Notes under the pieces: generated by a model
The model's database searches: none
Seen by the model: the letters and a program-made list of their open reading frames with translations, nothing else
What the model was told of the DNA's origin: nothing
Assembly: GCA_030613785.1 (NCBI GenBank)
Contig: JAUWLF010000045.1
Span: forward strand, 1-32,979
Direction of reading: 5' to 3'
DNA from: Chloroflexota bacterium
Lineage (GTDB): Bacteria > Chloroflexota > Anaerolineae > UBA7937 > B3-Chlor
DNA length: 32,979 bases
Shown: one piece after another, positions 24,966 through 32,501 of the stretch
How the letters are laid out: each line of letters starts with the position of its first letter
How positions within the stretch are numbered: the first letter of the stretch is position 1
Program-made: the position numbers and the translations under genes

Positions 24966-25387
24966 TTGTCGTTCCCGCTTTCTCGTAGGGGGCTTGGGCC
25001 TAGTTGCCTTATCCGCTCGGTCATCTCCGTGGTGAGTTCTGCGAACTCTCGACCCATCGCCGATGAGATGAAGTGCATCTCCAATCGGTCAGCTCCCAAC
25101 CCGATCTGATCAAGCAGCCCCCTGGCATACTTGACTCTGCGTTCTGCCCTTAGATTACCTTCCAGGTAATGACAATCTCCGACCAGTCAACCAGCTACCA
25201 TGACGCCGTCGGCTCCCTCTTCGAAGGCCTTCAGCAGGTGTAGCGTATCCAACTTGCCAGTGCAGGGCAGCTTTATCACCTTGAGGTTGGTGGGGTATTG
25301 CAGACGTAAGGAACCGGCTAAGTCAGCAGCGGCATAGGCGCAGTAGTGACAGCAGAAAGCGACGATTTGCGGCTCGAACTCAGTCAC
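24962..25387 (-). CDS. mvhD: MvhD/VhuD-type hydrogenase delta subunit, predicted selenoprotein (UGA = Sec67)
   Basis: MvhD carries a [2Fe-2S] cluster and links HdrA to a hydrogenase or other electron donor. The gene opens at GTG 25387 after a GGGGGG run and meets UGA at codon 67 (25189-25187). Reading through, the frame continues for 74 more residues to a UGA at 24964-24962. The joined 141-residue protein is typical of the family, with C12-C13-x2-C16, C42 and U67-x4-C72-H-Y. Cys homologues have G-C-x2-GDCHY at the U67 position. Conserved coding after the UGA (GDCHYLEGN, ISSAMGREF), a downstream hairpin and the ATGA overlap with metV all argue against a pseudogene. VhuD of Methanococcus is a known selenoprotein of this family. 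No selABC genes lie in the window. Confidence 0.9.
25154..25170 (-). promoter_or_regulatory. Candidate bacterial SECIS element
   Basis: On the - strand, ATTACC (25170-25165) and GGTAAT (25159-25154) form a perfect 6-bp stem around the 5-base loop TGGAA. The loop begins 22 bases after the in-frame UGA, and a G occurs within its first two bases. As I recall them, bacterial SECIS rules ask for 16-37 bases and a G at one of those positions, so both are met. An alternative lower stem, AGATT (25178-25174) with AATCT (25156-25152), could extend the helix with a bulge. SelB would bind here and deliver Sec-tRNA to the UGA. Confidence 0.65.
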
Positions 25388-25399
25388 CTTTTCCCCCCA

Positions 25400-28300
25400 T
25401 CAGATGGCTGGAACCTTCTCAAACAGGGCCTTCTCTTCCGCCAAGACCTGGGCGTCCGTGTAATGCATCAATTGGATCGCTTTGGCCGGACATTCCGCTG
25501 CGCAGATGCCACACCCTTGGCAGGCAGCCATCTCGATCTGAGCTGCTCCCAGTATTCCTCCAGCCCCCGCTAGCGAGGGGTTCATGACAGGCACGCGATA
25601 AGGGCACACACGGACGCAGGTCAGGCAACCGGTGCATTTGTCGCTATCCACTGTCGCCACCACCCCGCCTGCGCTCAACGTGTCTTGGCTCAGGATCGTC
25701 GCTGCTCGCGCCGCCGCCGCTTGAGCTTGGACGATGGATTCCTCCAGGAATTTGGGGTAATGAGCGGAGCCCGCCATGAAGATACCTTCGGTGACGAAAT
25801 CCACTGGGCGCAACTTGATGTGCGCCTCCAGGAAGAAGTTGTCGAGGCCGCATGGCACTTTGAGTGTGGAGGCCAGTTCCTGTGCCCCCTCAGCGGCCAC
25901 GACACCCGTGTTGAGAATCAAGAGGTCTGGGCTCACCAGCATCTCTTCTCGCAGGGCCGGCTCCCAGAACCGCACCTCAAGACGACCGTTCACCGCTACC
26001 TTGGGAAGTCTGTCGTCGTCGTAGCGCACGAAGATGATGCCCTGTTCCAGGGCTTCACGGTAGTATCGTTCCTGGAAACCGTACGTTCTGATGTCTCTGT
26101 ACAGAACATAGACATTTGCTTGCGAGTTAAGCTCCTTGATCTTGAGGGCGTTCTTGATGGCTCCCGCACAGCAGATGCGGCTACAGTACTCGGTGCCGGG
26201 CCCTACACACAGGATCATCACGGCGTTCTGTATCGTGGCTATCTCTTCAGGCGCCTCCGCCGTTTTGTCTTCGAACTCCTGCTGCGTGAGGACCCTATCG
26301 TCCTGGCCATACAGGTACTCATCCCCTCGATACTCCTGGCCGCCAGTGGCCACGATAATGACGCCGTGTTCTATCGTTTTCTCCTCTCCTTTGACGCTCA
26401 GGCGCGAGGAGAAATTGCCTACGAAGCCTGAGGTATCCTTCAACTCCGTGTCCCTGTACACGGTGATCAGTTCATGACCTTTCACTTGAGCAATTAGGTC
26501 TCGCAAGTAGGCCTGGGGGTCGACACCTCCGAGAGTGTAGTGGATATGCCGCAGGTTGCCTCCCAGCTCGGCCGTTCGCTCGATCAGTCGTACGGGGAAT
26601 CCTTGGTCTGCCAGAGAGAGCGCCGCGTTCATGCCAGCCAAGCCGCCACCGATGACCAGGGCTGAGTGATGGAGCGAGAGTTCCACCTTATGCAGGGGCT
26701 CAAGAAGCGCCGCCCGGGCTACAGACATGCGCACCAGTTCCTTGGCCTTCTCGGTTGCCCTATCCCAGTCGTGGGAGTGCACCCAACTGCACTGGTTGCG
26801 GATATTCGCCATCTCGAAGAGGTGTTGGTTCAGACCGGCCTGCCGGATGGTGTCCTGGAACATGGGTTCGTGTGTGTGGGGGGTGCAGGAGGCCACAACC
26901 ACACGGTTGAGGTTGTGCTCTGCAATCCGTTGCCTAATTAGCTCAACGGAATCCTGCGAGCAAGTGTAGAGGTTGTCCTCAGCATGAACCACGAAGGGCA
27001 GCGTCTCTGCATATTCCGCCACAGAAGGCACATCGAGGAAGCCTCCTATGTTGGACCCGCAGTGGCACACGAAAACGCCTATGCGCGGCTTCTCTTTGGA
27101 TACATCTCGCTCCGGTGGGTAGTCTTTGGCCATGGTCAAGGTGCCCCTCACGGTGGCCAGCAGGCTTTGTGCCTGACAGGCTGCCGCGCTGGCCTCGACC
27201 ACAGTCTCGGGTATGTCCTTAGGCTCGACGAAGGGGCCACAGGCGAAAACCCCTGGCCGACTCGTTTCCAAGGGGTGGAATTCGAGAGTTTGACAGAAAC
27301 CGTATCCATCCAGTTGGATGCCCAGAGATCGTCCCAGTTCCTTGACCTGGGGAGACATCTCCATGCCCACGGAGAGCACAACGAGATCGAAGCTGTCCTC
27401 TTTCAACTGCCCGTCATCAGTGTAGTGCCTTACGATGAGATTCTTGGACAGGGGATCCTCTTTCAAGGAAGAGATGCGACAGTACGTGTACTTGATCCCG
27501 TAGGTCTCCTGAGCCTGCCGATAGTACTCCAGATACCCTTTCCCGAAGGCCCTCATGTCCATCATAAAGACATGGATCTCAGTGTCTGGCTCATGTTCGC
27601 AGGCCATGATAGCTTCCTTGGTAGCGTACATACAGCAGACAGAGGAACAGTAGTCATGCGTTTGATCGCGTGAGCCGACACACTGCAGGAAAGCTATCTT
27701 GCGAGGCCGCTCCCCGTCCGATGGGCGCTTGACGTGACCTTCCGTCGGGCCCGAGGCGGAGAGAAGGCGCTCAAACTGGATGCTGGTCACGACGTTGGGA
27801 TATCTGCCGAAGCCGAATTCCTCTGACAGTCGGGCATCATAGGCCTCGAAACCAGGAACCAGGATGACGGCACCTACATCGATCTCTCTCGTCTGTTCAA
27901 CATCTTCATGGTTGATGGCTCCGGCCTGACAGATGTAGACGCAGGCCAGACATTCTGAACAGATGCCGCACTGCAGACAGCGCGCCGCTTCCGCCTGAGC
28001 CATCTCCTCGGTATATCCGAGTTCCACCTCGTCAAAACTCAGTCTACGCTCTGCGGCAGGCAGTGCTAGCATGCCGAGGCGGGCCTGGCGAGAGAACGCA
28101 AGTTCTTGCATCCTCGCCTCCGCCTCTTCAGGAGCCATCTTGACCACCGGTAGCTCAGGCTTAAGCGGTGGCAGCTCGTCGCCGCTCAGGTATCGGTGAA
28201 TGGAGGCCGCCGCCCGGTGACCGTCGGCGACCGCCTCGATGACGAAGGCGGTACCGGCTACAGCGTCCCCACCGGCGAAGACCCCAGGTCGATCACACGC

Positions 28301-29869
28301 CAGCGTCTGTGGATCGGCGACGATGGTGCCCCAAGACGTTGTCCCGACCTGGCTGTCCTCTGGAATGAAGGAGAGACCTGCTGCCTGCCCAATGGAGAAA
28401 ATCACGTTGTCCGTAGGGATCACGTGTTCGGTTTCAGGGATCGGGACGGGTCGGCGGCGCCCGCTCTCGTCAGGCTCTCCCAATTCCATTCTCACGCATT
28501 CGATGCCAGTTACTATCCCTTCTTCCTCCCCCAGGATGCGCACGGGGTTGGTGAGCAATTCAAAGCGGATGCCCTCTTCCCTGGCACTCTCGAGCTCTTC
28601 GGCACGGCAGGGCATCTCGGTCTCGGAACGACGGTAGACGATAGTGACCGCCTCTGCTCCGACTCGCAGGGCGGTTCGGGCGGCATCTATGGCCACGTCA
28701 CCACCGCCGACCACGCTCACCTTCCTTCCCAGCTCGACCTCACGGCCCAGCCTCACGTCACGGAGGAATGGGATACTGATCATCGTGCCCCCCAGGTCTG
28801 CGCCGGGGATGTTCATCTTCTTCCCTTCGTGGGCACCTACAGCCAGGAAAACGGCGTCGGATCCCTCGTCTATCAGTTCCTGGAGGCTGTCTATACGCGT
28901 GTTTAGTCTCAACTCCACGCCCAGATCCAAGATGTCGTCCACTTCCCGCTGGATCAACTCTGCTGGCAGGCGGTACTCCGGCACCCCTACGCGGAGCATT
29001 CCCCCAGCCACAGGTAGGGCTTCGAAGACCGTGACACCATAGCCCAGCTTGACCAAGTCCTGCGCAGCCGTCAACCCAGCTGGCCCAGCCCCAACGATGG
29101 CGATTTGCTCTGGGCGTGTGCGCGGCACGGGTTCGACAGGTTGCCGTGGCTCGGAGTAGACCTGATCGGTGACGAAACGCTTCAGTGAAGCGATGGCGAC
29201 GGGTTCATCCAGCAGACCCCGGTTACAAGCGTCCTCACAGCGGTGGTTGCAAATCCGGCCGCAGATAGCAGGAAAGGGGTTGTCCTCCTTTATGACTCGG
29301 AGAGCTTCGTCGTACCGGCCCTCTCTGATCAGCGCGATGTACCCCTGTGCTCGCTGTCCTGGGGGGCAGGCATCTCGGCAAGGCGCCATGCCCAGTTTCT
29401 CGATGGCGAAAGCGTGGGGGATGGCCTGGGGGTACAGGCGATGAGCGGCATGTCGCGTGGTGAGGCCTTCCTCGTACTCACTGGGCAAGACGATGGGACA
29501 AACATCGGCACAGTCGGCGCAGCCGGTGCATTTCTCGAGGTCAACGTAGCGGGGCTTCACTCTCAGCCTGGCGGTGAAATTGCCCGCTTCGCCCTCGATG
29601 GCACACACCTCGGTGTTGGTCAAGATCTCGATGTTGATGTGGCGCCCGACGTCCACCATCTTGGGAGACATAATGCACATGGCACAGTCGTTCGTGGGGA
29701 AGGTCTTGTCCAACTGCGCCATGTGGCCGCCGATGGCGCTCTTGCGCTCCACCAGGTACACTTTAATGCCTGCGTCGGCCAAATCGAGGGCAGCTTGCAT
29801 GCCTCCGATGCCGCCACCGACAACCATCACCGCCCCGATAGGGCCGTTGCTGGGGTTCTGATCAGCCAT
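25400..29869 (-). CDS. Giant HdrA-GltD/NfnB-HdrA fusion, flavin-based electron-bifurcation type
   Basis: This 1489-residue protein holds three flavoenzyme modules. First is an HdrA-type FAD fold (GGGIGGMQAA at 18-27; CTGCADCADVC at 114-124). It is interrupted by a complete GltD/NfnB-like unit (about 163-565) with CRDAC, CGRIC-x3-C-x3-C, a FAD site at 258-270 and an NAD(P)H site at 386-400. The first HdrA core then resumes (C631-x2-C-x2-C motif; YCSSVCCMYATKEA at 740-753). A full second HdrA follows: CHCGSNIGG at 935, CTPHTH at 995, FAD site at 1072-1082, CSRICC at 1229-1234, and two ferredoxin motifs at 1412-1423 and 1450-1460. HdrA hosts the bifurcating FAD in methanogens, and the GltD unit implies NAD(P)H exchange. 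mvhD follows after 12 bases in the same frame. Confidence 0.92.
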   Translation of the reverse strand: MADQNPSNGPIGAVMVVGGGIGGMQAALDLADAGIKVYLVERKSAIGGHMAQLDKTFPTNDCAMCIMSPKMVDVGRHINIEILTNTEVCAIEGEAGNFTARLRVKPRYVDLEKCTGCADCADVCPIVLPSEYEEGLTTRHAAHRLYPQAIPHAFAIEKLGMAPCRDACPPGQRAQGYIALIREGRYDEALRVIKEDNPFPAICGRICNHRCEDACNRGLLDEPVAIASLKRFVTDQVYSEPRQPVEPVPRTRPEQIAIVGAGPAGLTAAQDLVKLGYGVTVFEALPVAGGMLRVGVPEYRLPAELIQREVDDILDLGVELRLNTRIDSLQELIDEGSDAVFLAVGAHEGKKMNIPGADLGGTMISIPFLRDVRLGREVELGRKVSVVGGGDVAIDAARTALRVGAEAVTIVYRRSETEMPCRAEELESAREEGIRFELLTNPVRILGEEEGIVTGIECVRMELGEPDESGRRRPVPIPETEHVIPTDNVIFSIGQAAGLSFIPEDSQVGTTSWGTIVADPQTLACDRPGVFAGGDAVAGTAFVIEAVADGHRAAASIHRYLSGDELPPLKPELPVVKMAPEEAEARMQELAFSRQARLGMLALPAAERRLSFDEVELGYTEEMAQAEAARCLQCGICSECLACVYICQAGAINHEDVEQTREIDVGAVILVPGFEAYDARLSEEFGFGRYPNVVTSIQFERLLSASGPTEGHVKRPSDGERPRKIAFLQCVGSRDQTHDYCSSVCCMYATKEAIMACEHEPDTEIHVFMMDMRAFGKGYLEYYRQAQETYGIKYTYCRISSLKEDPLSKNLIVRHYTDDGQLKEDSFDLVVLSVGMEMSPQVKELGRSLGIQLDGYGFCQTLEFHPLETSRPGVFACGPFVEPKDIPETVVEASAAACQAQSLLATVRGTLTMAKDYPPERDVSKEKPRIGVFVCHCGSNIGGFLDVPSVAEYAETLPFVVHAEDNLYTCSQDSVELIRQRIAEHNLNRVVVASCTPHTHEPMFQDTIRQAGLNQHLFEMANIRNQCSWVHSHDWDRATEKAKELVRMSVARAALLEPLHKVELSLHHSALVIGGGLAGMNAALSLADQGFPVRLIERTAELGGNLRHIHYTLGGVDPQAYLRDLIAQVKGHELITVYRDTELKDTSGFVGNFSSRLSVKGEEKTIEHGVIIVATGGQEYRGDEYLYGQDDRVLTQQEFEDKTAEAPEEIATIQNAVMILCVGPGTEYCSRICCAGAIKNALKIKELNSQANVYVLYRDIRTYGFQERYYREALEQGIIFVRYDDDRLPKVAVNGRLEVRFWEPALREEMLVSPDLLILNTGVVAAEGAQELASTLKVPCGLDNFFLEAHIKLRPVDFVTEGIFMAGSAHYPKFLEESIVQAQAAAARAATILSQDTLSAGGVVATVDSDKCTGCLTCVRVCPYRVPVMNPSLAGAGGILGAAQIEMAACQGCGICAAECPAKAIQLMHYTDAQVLAEEKALFEKVPAI

Positions 29870-29885
29870 ATCGTCAACCCCACAC

Positions 29886-29912
29886 GTAGGACAAGTTGCG
29901 AACTCGTCCTAC
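29886..29912. repeat. 12-bp inverted repeat (one mismatch) in the hdrA leader
   Basis: GTAGGACAAGTT (29886-29897) faces AACTCGTCCTAC (29901-29912) across a GCG loop; one base pair is mismatched. It lies between acsE and the HdrA fusion, about 17 bases upstream of the HdrA start codon on the - strand. No T-run follows on either strand. Like the 13965 repeat it could be a dispersed palindromic element or an mRNA processing or stability hairpin. Confidence 0.7.
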
Positions 29913-29937
29913 TCATAATATTTGCAGCAAGTTCATT

Positions 29938-29971
29938 CTGACCGAGGTGTGAACCACTTGCATCCGGTCAG
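29938..29971. repeat. 7-bp perfect inverted repeat, second hairpin between acsE and hdrA
   Basis: CTGACCG (29938-29944) and CGGTCAG (29965-29971) are perfect reverse complements separated by 20 bases. It sits 24 bases beyond the acsE stop on the - strand. With the 29886 repeat it makes a two-hairpin spacer in an otherwise tight operon. Function is unknown; attenuation or transcript processing is possible. Confidence 0.45.
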
Positions 29972-29995
29972 GCAATTGTCTGCACGCGGACGCGT

Positions 29996-30913
29996 CTAGA
30001 TTTGCAGGTACCCGTCGGCATAGATGATCTTGTTCTGCAGGACTTGTACCGTCTTGTAGATTGCTGCCTGCTCGGGTTTGTCCATGTCGACCACGTCAGG
30101 ATCGAGGTCCTCCATCGCGGCTGTGGCATCGTGGAGGTTGAGGAGAAGCTGTCCTACTGGAGTGCTGTCATCTCGCTCCTCGACGATGCGGACCCATTCC
30201 TTCAGTCTCTCATCCCGAGCATCGACAATCGCCGCATCCAGGCCAGCCGCCAGGAGCATCACTGCGTAGGTCGAGGAGACGAGGCTGCGGTTCTCTTTCG
30301 GCACACCATTGGCTACATTCGAGAGGCCCACCAGTGTTAGCGGAGGGGGATCCGATATCTGCTTCAGGAAACGGATGGTCTCTATCGCTTCCGGGCAGTA
30401 TTCCTGCATTCCACTCACGGTCAAAATCAATGGGTCCATGAGTACCTGATCCATAGGGACGCCCACTTCCATCATGCGCGGCATCAACTGCTCCAGGGCG
30501 ATGGCGACCCGCTTGTCCGCTTCGACTGAGATGCTCTTGCCCATCGTGAGAGCGATCAGCTTGGCGTTGTACTTCGCCGCCAGGGGTGGCACGTCTCGCA
30601 GACGGTCCGGATCGGCCGACGTGGAATTGACGATGGGTTGCTGTTTGGCCCTCTTCAAACCGGCCTCCATGGCTGCCAGGTTTGTGGTGTCGAGACAGAG
30701 GGGCACGTCGACCACCTCCTGAATCGTGTCTACCATCCACTCCATGACCTCCGGGCCCTTCTTCTTCTGAGGTCCGATGTTGACCTCCAGGGCATCAGCT
30801 CCGGCCTCCACCTGGGCCATGGCCATCTCCTGGATAGGCTCCTTGTTCCTTTCCTCTATTGCCTTTCTCACCTTGGTGGAGATGACTTGGATCTCCTCAC
30901 CGATCTTGTACAT
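29996..30913 (-). CDS. acsE: Methyltetrahydrofolate:corrinoid/iron-sulfur protein methyltransferase
   Basis: AcsE moves the methyl group from 5-methyl-H4F to the cobalamin of the corrinoid iron-sulfur protein, the step between MetF and acetyl-CoA synthase. The 305-residue protein is a DHPS-like TIM barrel. Folate-binding residues of the Moorella enzyme are matched at the same numbers: D75 (CLDTTN), N96 (VNSTSAD), D160 (MDPLIL) and the catalytic N199 (GLSNV). It is somewhat longer at the C terminus than the Moorella protein (about 262). A strong AAGGAGGAG precedes the ATG. A 235-base spacer with no recognisable gene separates it from acsC. Confidence 0.94.
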   Translation of the reverse strand: MYKIGEEIQVISTKVRKAIEERNKEPIQEMAMAQVEAGADALEVNIGPQKKKGPEVMEWMVDTIQEVVDVPLCLDTTNLAAMEAGLKRAKQQPIVNSTSADPDRLRDVPPLAAKYNAKLIALTMGKSISVEADKRVAIALEQLMPRMMEVGVPMDQVLMDPLILTVSGMQEYCPEAIETIRFLKQISDPPPLTLVGLSNVANGVPKENRSLVSSTYAVMLLAAGLDAAIVDARDERLKEWVRIVEERDDSTPVGQLLLNLHDATAAMEDLDPDVVDMDKPEQAAIYKTVQVLQNKIIYADGYLQI

Positions 30914-31148
30914 GTCACTCCTCCTTGCGACTGTGGATAGTGCGAGGCTGCAATGTGCAGGGAAGGCCCAGCGCCCCCACGATTGGGTGCAAGCGAGAGA
31001 GGTCTCTTCAAGTCAATGCCAAATCGCGGCCGCGCTACTGCTTCATCATGGAACCAGGGACCAACGCTGCACTGGAGACCTCGAGTCACGCCATGAGTAC
31101 TGTCGGCCTGATGAAGCCAGACTGGTCCCCAGAGTGCCTGGCGCTAGG

Positions 31149-32498
31149 CTAGGTGTTCCACATCTTCATGAAGGCTGGGATGTCCACAGCTTCTCGCGGC
31201 CCCACGAGAATCTCCCAGCCGCCCAGTTCGTCCTCCAATTCCCCCGATAGGACAGAGACCGCCCCAGGAATGGTCAGCTTTCTGTGACTGACCTTGTCAG
31301 CGATACCAGAAGTTTTCACCGTGGTAGCGATCTTGTCGGCATCGAACTTGCCTGCCGCCCAGCCGGTGAGCACCGACAAGCCCTCCGAGTCGGCGATGAG
31401 TAGCCAAGCCGGCCTGCCAGTTCCCTCCACCTCATTGGCCACCGAGAAGTAGGTGATAGAGAAGTTGGTGGTGATCATAAGCTGATCGTCGGGACCCGGT
31501 TCGTTGATCTCATAGATCCCCGGAGTGACCTGTACAGGCTGCCGTGGATCGGTGTAGATGTTCTGTCGCAGAGCCAGGAGAGGATAGACCACGGCCGGGT
31601 CGAAGTGATCCACGACTATGAATCCAGCATACTTGGCGATGTGCTGACCCGCCAGCATGGACTCCTCAGCCGGGGATTCGACGCCCTCACCGGGGAACGT
31701 GATCACAGGATAGCCCAACAGGCGATCTGGCTTGGCCTCGAGGGCAAGGCGCCGTATCTCCGTCAGAACGTTCAATGAATCGTGGAAGTCTCGAGTTCCT
31801 GGATCAAGGACGATGTCCTCCACGCCGCTGTCCCTGACCTCCTTTGCCAGTTGCACCAGCGATTCTAATCCCTCAGCGTGGACCGCTACCGGCGCACCGT
31901 GCTCTTTTGCCAAATCGGCCATGGCTTGCCAGTTGTCTGCATGGGCCGCGTAGATCAGCGGGGTAGTGCCGTCAACTTCCGCCAACCCCGCTTTCATCAC
32001 CTCAGGCTCATCGGCCATCAAGATCAGGGGGCGCTCGGTCTTGGCTCGCACCGCCTTGACATACTCGGCGAACTTCGCAGGGTCCCCCGATGCGCTCTCC
32101 ACAGCTACCCCATCAAGGGTCAGTACCATGCCTACATAGTCCACGGAGTAGCTGTCGACGCGTTCAACCAGCTCCTCAACCTCGGCCAGGGGTAGTGTAT
32201 CCTTCACGCGTACGAGCAGGCCCGGCATGTGGAAGAAAGCCTTGTTGTGTCGGTGCAGTTCGGTCTCGTTGCCGACCTCGACCTTGTGTTCATCATCACC
32301 TATGGTGATGAGCCTGACGGGTGGTGCCGCGGCGGACTCCAGCGCAGCCTTGGCCTCCTCGCTCACGTGGGGACACGCCGCCAGTTCGGCTTGCTTGGCC
32401 GCCAGCTTCATGGCGAAAGCGAGGCAGGTGGGGAATTCGCAGTCTTTGCAGTTCGTCTTGGGCAGCAGCTTGTAGATCTCTAAGCCCGTCAAGGCCAT
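31149..32498 (-). CDS. acsC: Corrinoid/iron-sulfur protein large subunit (AcsC/CdhE)
   Basis: This subunit of the corrinoid iron-sulfur protein carries the B12 cofactor and a [4Fe-4S] cluster that reactivates it. The N-terminal ligands are C17, C20, C25 and C42 (NCKDCEFPTC...ACPHV). The central TIM barrel (about 90-320) is followed by the C-terminal corrinoid-binding domain, with TTNFSITYFSV near 343-353 and a GLSVLTGWAAGKF stretch. At 449 residues it matches the family. It starts 3 bases after the acsD stop codon, behind GGGGAATGAG, so the two subunits are made from the same message. Confidence 0.95.
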   Translation of the reverse strand: MALTGLEIYKLLPKTNCKDCEFPTCLAFAMKLAAKQAELAACPHVSEEAKAALESAAAPPVRLITIGDDEHKVEVGNETELHRHNKAFFHMPGLLVRVKDTLPLAEVEELVERVDSYSVDYVGMVLTLDGVAVESASGDPAKFAEYVKAVRAKTERPLILMADEPEVMKAGLAEVDGTTPLIYAAHADNWQAMADLAKEHGAPVAVHAEGLESLVQLAKEVRDSGVEDIVLDPGTRDFHDSLNVLTEIRRLALEAKPDRLLGYPVITFPGEGVESPAEESMLAGQHIAKYAGFIVVDHFDPAVVYPLLALRQNIYTDPRQPVQVTPGIYEINEPGPDDQLMITTNFSITYFSVANEVEGTGRPAWLLIADSEGLSVLTGWAAGKFDADKIATTVKTSGIADKVSHRKLTIPGAVSVLSGELEDELGGWEILVGPREAVDIPAFMKMWNT

Positions 32499-32501
32499 AT
32501 C

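Noticed and set aside
24591..25109. 172-codon + strand frame antisense to metV copy 2 and the end of mvhD
   Set aside because: Both - strand genes have clear family motifs across this stretch; the antisense frame has none.
25187..25387. MvhD as a 66-residue stand-alone or broken gene
   Set aside because: Conserved family sequence continues in the same frame after the UGA, a hairpin follows, and the true stop overlaps the metV start as ATGA. A pseudogene would not show all three.
30914..31148. Hidden small gene in the acsC-acsE spacer
   Set aside because: Both strands were read; only short frames without motifs or ribosome binding sites occur, apart from the strong AAGGAGGAG that belongs to acsE.
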